Shown here in pieces: positions 1 to 6,433 of a DNA stretch of 6,433 nucleotides. The stretch's first letter is position 1, and the number at the start of each line of letters is the position of its first letter. Under the pieces are notes generated by a model. That model was not told the DNA's origin and did not search any database. It worked only from the letters and a program-made list of their open reading frames with translations. A program made the translations under genes and the position numbers. Source of the stretch: Euryarchaeota archaeon UBA13 (GTDB taxonomy: Archaea; Thermoplasmatota; Poseidoniia; Poseidoniales; Poseidoniaceae); the NCBI GenBank assembly GCA_002495945.1, contig DAHU01000083.1, forward strand, positions 2,790 through 9,222, read 5' to 3'.

Positions 1-612
1 AATAAATTTGCTCAGTTAGCCGCACATGATGCTGTTGTAGCAGCCAGTGGAGCTTTGAATACATTAGCAGTCAGTCTAATGAAAATAGCGAACGATATTC
101 GATGGCTTGGTTCAGGCCCACGATGTGGACTTGGCGAACTTGCGCTACCAGCAAATGAACCAGGGTCATCAATTATGCCCGGCAAAGTCAATCCAACACA
201 AGCAGAGGCCATGACTATGGTTTGTTGCCAAGTAATGGGTAACCACACAGCAATAACGGTTGGTGGTTCACAAGGAAATTTTGAGTTGAATGTCTACAAA
301 CCGATGATGATTCACAATCTATTACATTCAGTACGTCTGTTAACAGACTCCTGTCGCTCGATGCGCGAAAATTGCGTTGAAGGCCTCGAACCAGTACACG
401 ATAGTATTAGCAATCATCTCGAAAATTCCTTGATGCTCGTCACAGCATTGAACAACCACATAGGTTATGATAAAGCCGCAAAAATTGCGAAAAATGCTCA
501 CCAACACGGTTTGACATTACGTGCTTCCGCTTTGGAGCTAGGCTATCTAACAAACGAAGAATTTGATGAATGGGTAAGGCCAGAACAAATGACAGGACCC
601 TCAGTCAAGTAA
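1..612 (+). CDS. fumC: Class II fumarate hydratase (fumarase C), C-terminal part, 5' end outside window
   Basis: Fumarase catalyses the reversible hydration of fumarate to L-malate in the TCA cycle; class II enzymes are iron-free cytoplasmic homotetramers of about 460 residues. The reading frame is open from base 1, so only the last 203 residues are visible and the true start is upstream; the internal TTG at 55 should not be taken as a start. Visible residues 55-67 are [13 protein letters not shown], the fumarase/aspartase superfamily signature, whose flexible SS loop carries the catalytic serine in characterised enzymes. It is followed by [15 protein letters not shown] and by a C-terminal domain reading [19 protein letters not shown], then [10 protein letters not shown], which resembles E. 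coli FumC very closely and argues for fumarase over aspartase or argininosuccinate lyase. The TAA stop abuts the stop of the convergent polymerase gene with no spacer. The strong likeness to bacterial FumC may reflect old transfer, but class II fumarases occur in several archaea, so this is only inference. Confidence 0.96.
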   Translation, partial: NKFAQLAAHDAVVAASGALNTLAVSLMKIANDIRWLGSGPRCGLGELALPANEPGSSIMPGKVNPTQAEAMTMVCCQVMGNHTAITVGGSQGNFELNVYKPMMIHNLLHSVRLLTDSCRSMRENCVEGLEPVHDSISNHLENSLMLVTALNNHIGYDKAAKIAKNAHQHGLTLRASALELGYLTNEEFDEWVRPEQMTGPSVK

Positions 613-3600
613 TCATAAGAAATCAGATAACGATAACTGCCTTGCTCGGTCGTTTTGGAACAGCGAGTTTGTGCTATTTGCCAACCATTCTACATTTTGC
701 TTGGTGTAGGTATCGACGCCATATTTCTCCATAACGTGCTGTGTAACTTTGATGTATTTTCTTACTGCTCCTTCAGAAACGGTCAGCGCAAGATTTCCGT
801 TACACAAATCGCCATGAGATTTGGCAATTCCAAGCGAGCCAAATCCGGCATTATTAGCATTACTTTGTTGGATGCATTTCCCTGAAATGGGTATTCTGCG
901 GTATGAATGTCCGCATTTGAGACATCTTACTTTTTGTCTTGCAAAGGCATTGAGATTACCTCTAAGATCTGGTAAAAAGTGTGAACGAATCACGCTTGAT
1001 GCAACTTTTCTAACATCTACCGCTCGAAGTCTGTGTCCCAAATCAAGTTGTCCGTTCATCTTGTCTACCATGGTATCAAGAGTCTTGTATGCGGAGAGTT
1101 CCGGACCCGCAGATATCGATGCACAGTCATGAGTAAATCCATAACCCCTTACTGCGGCAACAGATTCGAGTCTTCGCTCAACAAAATCGATTCTATTGGC
1201 AATGGTTTTTGGATGCGGACAATCTTGGGTCGCCTCGTAAAAATCGCGCTCATAGTACCATCCCGAGTCAACGTTTAGCGCTTCTTTGTCAACTTCTGTT
1301 GGGTTCAGCCGAGTGGTTAAGACCAGGGGCGCATCCATCTGCCCGCCCCGATTAGCCGGTAAAATTTCGCGACTGAAATTCAACAGACCGTCCATGAGCA
1401 ACATTATAGCATCTTCATCGCCATCGCAATTCCTTCTTTTTGAAGCGTGGAATAATGGGTGTGCATACCCTCCCGAACAATCCGCCCAGCCAATTATACG
1501 CGACAAAACTCCACCTGAAGTGTGAGGCGCTAAAGCACAGATTAGGTGCCCAACTAAGTCATCAGCATTCGAAACGTTGTAGTATGGCTCTAGTCCATAA
1601 TAACGAACTAATAGTTCATCGACAAACTGTGCAGTTCTAACGAAATATTCGCTTGCGTTCTTGGCAACGATAAAATCTTGCGGAAATAATTCAAGCATTT
1701 GGTCATCAGAAGTTAGCTCCTCACCAAGATAATCATGAGTGTATCCTAAATTAACCAGCCTTTTCCACGACACTTCAATTTCTTTTGGCTTAAAGTGTGT
1801 CACTGGTACATCACTCATATCGAATCTAACAGTTCCGTCGCGAAATACTGGGATATCATGTTTGGCTCGAAGTAAACCCTTCTCCAAAGCCTCAGGGGTT
1901 TGATTTTTGCTGGCTATCTTTTTCATACACTTTACGGCGGAGGGTAATCTCTCAAGCCCGAGCGTAATCATCGCATCTTCTATCATTGACGCTATTGGTA
2001 CCGTCGTGATTTCACCTCTTCTGCGTCTGTTAGATTCTAAATCTTTCTTGAATTCAGTTCTTCCACCGCATTTTTCACCCGGCATGGTTTCGCCGTATTC
2101 ATTCATTTTTCGGTGGTGACACGACAACATTGGTGATTTTTTGCCACAAGTTGTGCATGTTCGAAGGCCTAATTGAACGCGGATGCTTTGTTTATTTGCC
2201 GCATTTGACAGTAATCTTTGGTTGCCTCCATTGAGGTCAATTGGAAATAGTGTATGCGCCATTGGATTCATAATTCTGGGTGCCGATTTTTCTGGCCGAC
2301 CCATTCGACAACCTATTCTGACTGGCGCTGAATGATGCCACCTTAACTTAGAAATTTTCTTGATTGTAAGCAGGATGCCATCCACGCGATAATCATCACG
2401 ATCTATTTGTGAGGCTAAGTATTTGCTGGCATTTTCCGGTCCTTCATCTATGATGCTGTCGGCTGCAATACGTCCTATTTCATCAGTCTCAGCGATTGTC
2501 TTACCTTGCTGTCTTGCATTTGTTTCGGCAGATATCCGTTGAATGGCGCGCTCTTTTTCCAACTCTGCGAGGCGTTTTTCTTCCTTTACCAATATTGATT
2601 TTGCAGTTCTTAATTTGTTAATCCGGTCTTCAAAAACCTGCTTTGAATCAACAATCATTATTGGTTTGTCCTCATCGATGGAAAAGCCGAAACCTTCCAT
2701 CATTGCAGACCAACCGCTGGTGATAACTAAATCATCGCCATCATGATGATGACCTAGGCCAAGAGTAAGGGCGCAGGCTTTGGCAAAGCCATGCTGCTGC
2801 AAACTCCAGACAGCAGCGGGTTTGTTTTCAAATATGAATTCACCAATCGAATGGGGCGTTCCTGGGGTTTGATTTAAGTTGCTAATTGACAATTCCTCTG
2901 GAGACATTTCAGACATTATTCTGGCGTCCCAATTGGCAACTCCGTTTTTGATTCTCAAACATTTTTCTTCACGTTTTGGCATTAAGTGAGGATTAGCATC
3001 GGGGGGACAATCTTCGATAGTTGCATCTTTCAATAAATCAATTAGTTGAGGCGTCCACTCAATCGGCAAATCAAGGAACCAAGGGTTGTGCGGAGGTGGT
3101 AGTGAGGTTTTGAATTTTTCAGCAATCGCTTTTGCTTGTTCCCAAGTAGGCTGTTGCCCAACCAGGAATCTCTGCCACTTTAGCCGGATATTGAATCTGA
3201 GGTTGATGTCGGGAAATTGTTCTCTTGATAGGCCTGGGACGCCAGTAGGGCATTGCTCAGAGGTTAGATTCATAATTGAGCAAAATGCCTTTACTAATTC
3301 TGGCGAACTCAATTCTTCAATCAAGTCACTGGCCCACCAATCCATCGAGTAACCTGCCGGAACCAGATTCTTGTTATTCTCCATGAATTCACCGTAGCCG
3401 ATGACAATTTCGCCGTTATCCCATATGTTTCTGACCCGATCTTTGACTGAATTGAAACTCTCAATAGTATCGCATCTAGCAAATGCCCCATCATCTAAAA
3501 TCACCCATGGACCATCGGTGTTGTCCGATGGAGTGATTGCGCAGGCTTTGCCTGGCCGTTCAATTTTCATCTGCGTGCCTATGGTGATGAAATCATCCAT

Positions 3601-4701
3601 TGCTAACATGCATGCAGGGTTTACAGAAGCAGCAGCAAGCCCCGACGGTCTTGCCCGACCGTATCGTAATCTAAAGCCACCAGGTTCTTGTGGCGCACCA
3701 AAGACAGGCCTTCCAGCAATGATGTCGTTCATGAATTTTGTAATTGGTTCAGTTAGTCTGGACTTAAACGTCCCTTCTTCCAAGTCTTCTTTTTTCTTGC
3801 CTTTCTCTGCGAACTTACTGATGAAATCCCATCCAGAAATCTTCATTCTTTCAGTGTGTTTACGGATTTTTGGAGCCTTGAGACACATCCCCTCACCGAT
3901 GACCAATAAAACGCCGCCGCGAATCCTAGCCTCATCGATATTTCTTACATTTCCATAGCCCGAGCATTCGATTCTTTCGGTGGATTCTCCGTTTATCATA
4001 ACGGGACACGCTCTGACAATCTCATCAATTTCTTCCGGACTTGGCCGATACTGGAGGTTTCCTCGATACAATCCAAATTCTTCCTTCACTCGTTCAACCT
4101 CTGGGTCAGTGGGTTGATATTTTCCAACGTTTAACTCGATACGAATCATATCAGCAATCAATACAGCAAGCGCTTGTGCAGTCCCTCCTGCTGCTCGAAT
4201 CGGGCCAGCGAAATGAACCGAGACAAATTGTGAACCGTCGATATTGTTGAGGAGTCGGACCTCGCTAATCCCTTCTAACGGTGCCACAAGCACCGCTTCC
4301 GTTAGGATTGCTAACCCGACGCGAAGACCAACATCAATTGCCGTAACCAAGTCATATCCTTGGTCACGAAAACCGCGCGCCACTGATTGAGCCATCAGCA
4401 TTGAGGTTGTTTCACGGTCATGTTTTGCAAGCATTTTGCGAATATCCTCAGCCACCTCGTACTCACCGAGGTACTCAACCAACAACTTCTCGGTACGACC
4501 AGCCAGATCAGCAGCTCGGGGTATTTCGACAAATGGCTTGTAATCGAGATTTTTCGCTCTCGCAACTTCAGCGATACGATATGCATCCTCTGTCCTTTCA
4601 TCCATCCACTGCTGGTAATTTTTCATTTCATTTTCAAGTCGTGAAATGTCCAATCCATCGATTGGATTCAGGTCGGACTGCACACTCACCGTATCCGACA
4701 T
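613..4701 (-). CDS. polC: DNA polymerase II (D-family) large subunit DP2
   Basis: This is the catalytic subunit of PolD, the replicative polymerase of most archaea, which pairs with the exonuclease subunit DP1 (not in this window). Residues 166-178 (GPIRAAGGTAQAL) are the conserved N-terminal DP2 motif; RMGRPEK lies at 799-805, APHTSGG at 1058-1064, and KRRNCDGDED at 1088-1097. The last holds the acidic catalytic residues D1093 and D1095 of the two-barrel polymerase core and is followed by RGGQMDAPLV at 1118-1127. Cysteines 849, 852, 861, 878 and 1260, 1263, 1276, 1300 form two likely zinc sites with unusual spacing. Residues about 691-770 are charged and helical, perhaps coiled coil. The last eight residues, QLSLSDFL (1355-1362), fit a PCNA-binding PIP box. 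No intein is evident; 1362 residues is somewhat longer than Pyrococcus DP2 (about 1260). The frame is open to a TTG at 4740, but the ATG at 4701 is preferred because the extra 13 residues show no family resemblance. The gene is divergent from pyrE and convergent with fumC. Some databases name it polD2. Confidence 0.98.
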   Translation of the reverse strand: MSDTVSVQSDLNPIDGLDISRLENEMKNYQQWMDERTEDAYRIAEVARAKNLDYKPFVEIPRAADLAGRTEKLLVEYLGEYEVAEDIRKMLAKHDRETTSMLMAQSVARGFRDQGYDLVTAIDVGLRVGLAILTEAVLVAPLEGISEVRLLNNIDGSQFVSVHFAGPIRAAGGTAQALAVLIADMIRIELNVGKYQPTDPEVERVKEEFGLYRGNLQYRPSPEEIDEIVRACPVMINGESTERIECSGYGNVRNIDEARIRGGVLLVIGEGMCLKAPKIRKHTERMKISGWDFISKFAEKGKKKEDLEEGTFKSRLTEPITKFMNDIIAGRPVFGAPQEPGGFRLRYGRARPSGLAAASVNPACMLAMDDFITIGTQMKIERPGKACAITPSDNTDGPWVILDDGAFARCDTIESFNSVKDRVRNIWDNGEIVIGYGEFMENNKNLVPAGYSMDWWASDLIEELSSPELVKAFCSIMNLTSEQCPTGVPGLSREQFPDINLRFNIRLKWQRFLVGQQPTWEQAKAIAEKFKTSLPPPHNPWFLDLPIEWTPQLIDLLKDATIEDCPPDANPHLMPKREEKCLRIKNGVANWDARIMSEMSPEELSISNLNQTPGTPHSIGEFIFENKPAAVWSLQQHGFAKACALTLGLGHHHDGDDLVITSGWSAMMEGFGFSIDEDKPIMIVDSKQVFEDRINKLRTAKSILVKEEKRLAELEKERAIQRISAETNARQQGKTIAETDEIGRIAADSIIDEGPENASKYLASQIDRDDYRVDGILLTIKKISKLRWHHSAPVRIGCRMGRPEKSAPRIMNPMAHTLFPIDLNGGNQRLLSNAANKQSIRVQLGLRTCTTCGKKSPMLSCHHRKMNEYGETMPGEKCGGRTEFKKDLESNRRRRGEITTVPIASMIEDAMITLGLERLPSAVKCMKKIASKNQTPEALEKGLLRAKHDIPVFRDGTVRFDMSDVPVTHFKPKEIEVSWKRLVNLGYTHDYLGEELTSDDQMLELFPQDFIVAKNASEYFVRTAQFVDELLVRYYGLEPYYNVSNADDLVGHLICALAPHTSGGVLSRIIGWADCSGGYAHPLFHASKRRNCDGDEDAIMLLMDGLLNFSREILPANRGGQMDAPLVLTTRLNPTEVDKEALNVDSGWYYERDFYEATQDCPHPKTIANRIDFVERRLESVAAVRGYGFTHDCASISAGPELSAYKTLDTMVDKMNGQLDLGHRLRAVDVRKVASSVIRSHFLPDLRGNLNAFARQKVRCLKCGHSYRRIPISGKCIQQSNANNAGFGSLGIAKSHGDLCNGNLALTVSEGAVRKYIKVTQHVMEKYGVDTYTKQNVEWLANSTNSLFQNDRARQLSLSDFL

Positions 4702-4752
4702 GACTCCCACTGTGTAAGAAGAAAGCCGGCCGCTTATCAAAAATTGCTACGC

Positions 4753-4760
4753 GTTATACT
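4753..4760 (-). promoter_or_regulatory. Possible TATA-like element for the DP2 gene
   Basis: Read on the minus strand this is AGTATAAC, about 52 bases before the chosen ATG at 4701. Archaeal TATA boxes lie about 25 bases before transcription start, which would put the start near 4730 and give a leader of about 30 bases. That would place the TTG at 4740 outside the transcript and agree with the ATG start. The sequence upstream of the box is pyrimidine-rich on this strand, so no good purine-rich BRE is seen. The match is weak and nearly symmetric, so orientation is uncertain. Confidence 0.22.
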
Positions 4761-4797
4761 GGAAAGGCAATCACTCGTGATTTAACAGGCTGAAGTG

Positions 4798-4804
4798 TAA
4801 TATT
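4798..4804 (+). promoter_or_regulatory. Possible TATA-like element for pyrE and the downstream methyltransferase
   Basis: The AT-rich heptamer TAATATT lies 48 bases before the pyrE ATG at 4846 and would predict transcription start near 4826, with a leader of about 20 bases. A second candidate, TTTAACA at 4781-4787, would give a start near 4808. Neither is a strong match, and no Shine-Dalgarno sequence is visible before the ATG, which is common for archaeal genes with short leaders. The call rests on position more than on sequence. Confidence 0.2.
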
Positions 4805-4809
4805 GTCAA

Positions 4810-4824
4810 GGAAAGTTCATTTCC
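4810..4824. repeat. Small inverted repeat in the pyrE leader region
   Basis: The arms GGAAA (4810-4814) and TTTCC (4820-4824) are perfect inverted copies around five bases. The element lies between the proposed pyrE TATA-like box and the ATG, where a repressor site or a small hairpin would act. Five-base arms arise often by chance, so this is a candidate only. Confidence 0.15.
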
Positions 4825-4845
4825 CATTTGTTCAAGCAATTACTG

Positions 4846-5445
4846 ATGAGCGCCGCACAATCAATACGAAATCATCCGAAATGGGCAAGACTTGTTGACT
4901 TAGTCCGAGAATTGGCATTTATTGACGGCGGTAGTGACGATGCTTTCACCTTGGCTAGTGGACGTCAATCACGTTGGTTTTTCGATACCAAGCCGGTAAT
5001 GATGCACCCCGAAGCCAGTCATTTAATCGGAGAGATGCTCAATATTCGCATGGATGAGTTGGGCGCAGATTTTGTTGGCGGTCTTGAATTGGGGGCAGTT
5101 CCGTTAACCGCAATTGCCGTCACAATGTCACCCAAGGATTCACCGCGTCGCGGTTTCATGGTTCGCAAAGAGCCAAAGGGAAGAGGCGGGCGTAAGACCA
5201 ATAACCCGCCCGGAATTGAAGGTTCATCACTATCTGCCGGTGGCAAAATTGTAATCGTAGAGGATGTTACCACAACTGGTGGTTCGGCAATAAAAGCGGT
5301 TGAACGAATACATCAGGATACAGATTGTGAAGTAATTGCCGTAATCAGTATTGTTGATCGCCAAGAAGGCGCTGAAGCCGCCTTTTCTGCGGCTGGAATT
5401 ATGTTTGAGAGTTTGATGAATAGAGAAGATGTAGCTAATTTCTGA
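4846..5445 (+). CDS. pyrE: Orotate phosphoribosyltransferase
   Basis: OPRT joins orotate to PRPP to give orotidine 5'-monophosphate, the fifth step of de novo UMP synthesis, and works in the cytoplasm as a dimer in which each loop reaches into the partner's active site. The 199 residues match the usual length of about 180-215. Early in the protein FTLASGRQS is the typical OPRT FxLxSGxxS element. The mobile catalytic loop begins at R107-K108-E109 with K111, and VIVEDVTTTGGSA at 136-148 is the type I phosphoribosyltransferase PRPP-binding motif, with E139 and D140 as the acidic pair. The loop reads KGRGG where many bacterial enzymes have KDHG, so the usual histidine appears to be arginine (R113), and the loop is a few residues longer. 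The frame is open to a TTG at 4828, but the ATG at 4846 gives a normal N-terminus. The methyltransferase gene follows after 8 bases, so the two are probably one transcript. Another purine or pyrimidine phosphoribosyltransferase is possible but less likely. Confidence 0.92.
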   Translation: MSAAQSIRNHPKWARLVDLVRELAFIDGGSDDAFTLASGRQSRWFFDTKPVMMHPEASHLIGEMLNIRMDELGADFVGGLELGAVPLTAIAVTMSPKDSPRRGFMVRKEPKGRGGRKTNNPPGIEGSSLSAGGKIVIVEDVTTTGGSAIKAVERIHQDTDCEVIAVISIVDRQEGAEAAFSAAGIMFESLMNREDVANF

Positions 5446-5453
5446 GTGATATC

Positions 5454-6433
5454 ATGTCTCGGATAATTCATCCTATTTCCGAGCCCAGCACTGGGCTGTT
5501 TGAGAATAATCCCGATAAAACCTCGATTGAGAAATTTAGATTCTTTCATGCCGATGAAGGCAAACCATTGGCAACACCTTGGCAAGTAGCCTTATCCCGT
5601 GCCATCATGCTACGAGATTTTCCCCTATCCGATGGCATAATTTTGGATTGTGCTTGCGGCAGCGGCATTCAAATTGCTGCCTACTCAGAAATCCTCAAGC
5701 GACCGATAGTCGGGATCGAGTTAAATGAGGCTAGAGCTAGAGCAAGTGCTGTTAATTTCCGCACTATTTTCACCGAGCGAGGTAACGATTCTATCAAGCG
5801 CCTTGAAGATAGCGTAATCATCGTTGGCGATGGTCGAAAGGGATCTGAAATAATTACCATGCTAACCTCTTCAGGCCTTGATAGCGATAAAGTGGCATTC
5901 CTTCACTTGGACCCTGCACGTCCGAGGAATAGCCGGGCTCATGCTTTGTCAGAAATGGCACCCCGTCTAGATGAGGTGTTTGATGGATGGCGACCATATT
6001 TGGTAGAAAGTGAATCGGGGCCAGCAATACTTTTGGATTTATCACCGAGAATTTCCAAGGAACAGATGATTGAGGTTGAAAACCTAGTTGAGAGCAATTG
6101 GCCAGGAATCGGCAAAACCTGGACGTGGACTTCCCGTGGCAGAGGACGAGTAGATCGTTTAGCCCTGTGGCTCGGTGCCGTAGCAGATCCAAACGCACCG
6201 CGCCGGTTCGTTCGCATTCCTCCAGACCCAACAGCGCCGCCATTCATCATTTTGGGCGGAAGCCCCATCGATGCAGAAAGTGTTGAGGTCAATAATCGCT
6301 CAATAATGGCCCAGCGAGGGCTTTACATGACGATTGTTGATTCAGCACTCGTCGAATCTGGATTGGCGGATAGTTGGCTTGAAAGTCTATCATTTGGTAC
6401 TAGCTATGAATGGATTAAATCAAGTGGCCGCCG
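5454..6433 (+). CDS. Class I SAM-dependent methyltransferase with DPAR motif (THUMP-like family), 3' end outside window
   Basis: The frame opens with ATG 8 bases after the pyrE stop and runs off the right edge, so 326 residues are visible and the C-terminus is missing. The Rossmann-type methyltransferase core is clear: motif I is LDCACGSG (64-71), the acidic residue that binds the SAM ribose is E89 in GIELNEARARA, and D126 in VGDGRKG fits motif III. At the motif IV position the protein has LDPAR (152-156), where N6-adenine and many RNA methyltransferases carry NPPY-like residues. D-P-A-R at this place recalls a family of predicted methyltransferases with a C-terminal THUMP-like domain (Pfam Thump_like); the stretch from about residue 230, with SRGRGRVDRLALW and RRFVRIPP, could be that domain. 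The substrate is unknown; RNA methylation is a reasonable inference. There is no signal peptide or membrane segment, so it should be cytoplasmic. Co-transcription with pyrE is likely from spacing, but no functional link is obvious. Confidence 0.85.
   Translation, partial: MSRIIHPISEPSTGLFENNPDKTSIEKFRFFHADEGKPLATPWQVALSRAIMLRDFPLSDGIILDCACGSGIQIAAYSEILKRPIVGIELNEARARASAVNFRTIFTERGNDSIKRLEDSVIIVGDGRKGSEIITMLTSSGLDSDKVAFLHLDPARPRNSRAHALSEMAPRLDEVFDGWRPYLVESESGPAILLDLSPRISKEQMIEVENLVESNWPGIGKTWTWTSRGRGRVDRLALWLGAVADPNAPRRFVRIPPDPTAPPFIILGGSPIDAESVEVNNRSIMAQRGLYMTIVDSALVESGLADSWLESLSFGTSYEWIKSSGR

Noticed and set aside
560..680. Terminator hairpin or T-tract at the fumC/DP2 junction
   Set aside because: Only short runs of T (up to four) and no convincing stem-loop were seen on either strand.
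3401..3958. 185-residue open frame on the plus strand
   Set aside because: It lies wholly inside the DP2 gene on the opposite strand, whose protein is strongly conserved there. Its translation is low in recognisable motifs and looks like an antisense shadow.
613..4701. Possible intein in DP2
   Set aside because: DP2 genes often carry inteins and this protein is longer than Pyrococcus DP2. However, the conserved motifs around the catalytic site (NCDGDED and RGGQMDAPLV) run without interruption, and no intein splice blocks (starting Cys/Ser and ending His-Asn before a nucleophile) were found.
4395..4703. Small open frames on both strands near the DP2 5' end
   Set aside because: They overlap the conserved N-terminal part of DP2 in other frames and show no family signal.
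4702..4740. Upstream TTG start for DP2 at 4740 (13 extra residues)
   Set aside because: The extra residues have no family resemblance, an ATG follows at 4701, and the best TATA-like element would start transcription downstream of the TTG.
4828..4845. Upstream TTG start for pyrE (6 extra residues)
   Set aside because: The ATG at 4846 gives a normal OPRT N-terminus. The TTG would be nearly leaderless from the candidate promoter; it cannot be fully excluded.
5854..6292. Two overlapping minus-strand open frames of 129 and 117 residues
   Set aside because: Both are antisense to the methyltransferase gene, which has clear family motifs across this stretch. They have no recognisable domain.
1..6433. 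tRNA, rRNA, CRISPR, insertion sequence or defence genes
   Set aside because: The window is almost entirely covered by four recognisable protein genes. No direct-repeat array, transposase or cloverleaf-like segment was noticed in the 144-base gap.

Overview
The window looks like a piece of a euryarchaeal chromosome. The main evidence is a complete gene for the large subunit (DP2) of the archaeal D-family DNA polymerase, a protein found only in Archaea. The combination of this gene with a bacterial-style class II fumarase, moderate base composition and tightly packed genes suggests a Thermoplasmatota-type archaeon, perhaps marine Group II (Poseidoniales). That narrower placement is an inference from gene content and protein style; no tree or search was run.

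Layout: (1) bases 1-612, plus strand, hold the C-terminal 203 residues of a class II fumarase whose start lies upstream of the window. (2) Bases 613-4701, minus strand, hold the complete DP2 gene (1362 residues). It converges on the fumarase gene with no base between the two stop codons. (3) Bases 4702-4845 are the only sizeable intergenic stretch (144 bases). It must carry divergent promoters for the polymerase (leftward) and for the next gene (rightward); only weak TATA-like matches are visible. (4) Bases 4846-5445, plus strand, hold a complete orotate phosphoribosyltransferase gene (pyrE, 199 residues). (5) Bases 5454-6433, plus strand, hold the first 326 residues of a class I SAM-dependent methyltransferase with a DPAR motif. 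It starts 8 bases after pyrE and runs off the right edge.

The genes serve separate housekeeping tasks: TCA-cycle hydration of fumarate, replicative DNA synthesis, UMP synthesis, and probably RNA or other methylation. Only pyrE and the methyltransferase look co-transcribed. No RNA gene, mobile element, CRISPR array, intein or phage gene was seen. The most distinctive points are details within DP2: two zinc-binding sites with stretched third-to-fourth ligand spacing, loss of one zinc module compared with Pyrococcus, and a PCNA-binding motif placed at the very last residues. A new system is not evident here; the window reads as an ordinary core region with some lineage-specific protein features.
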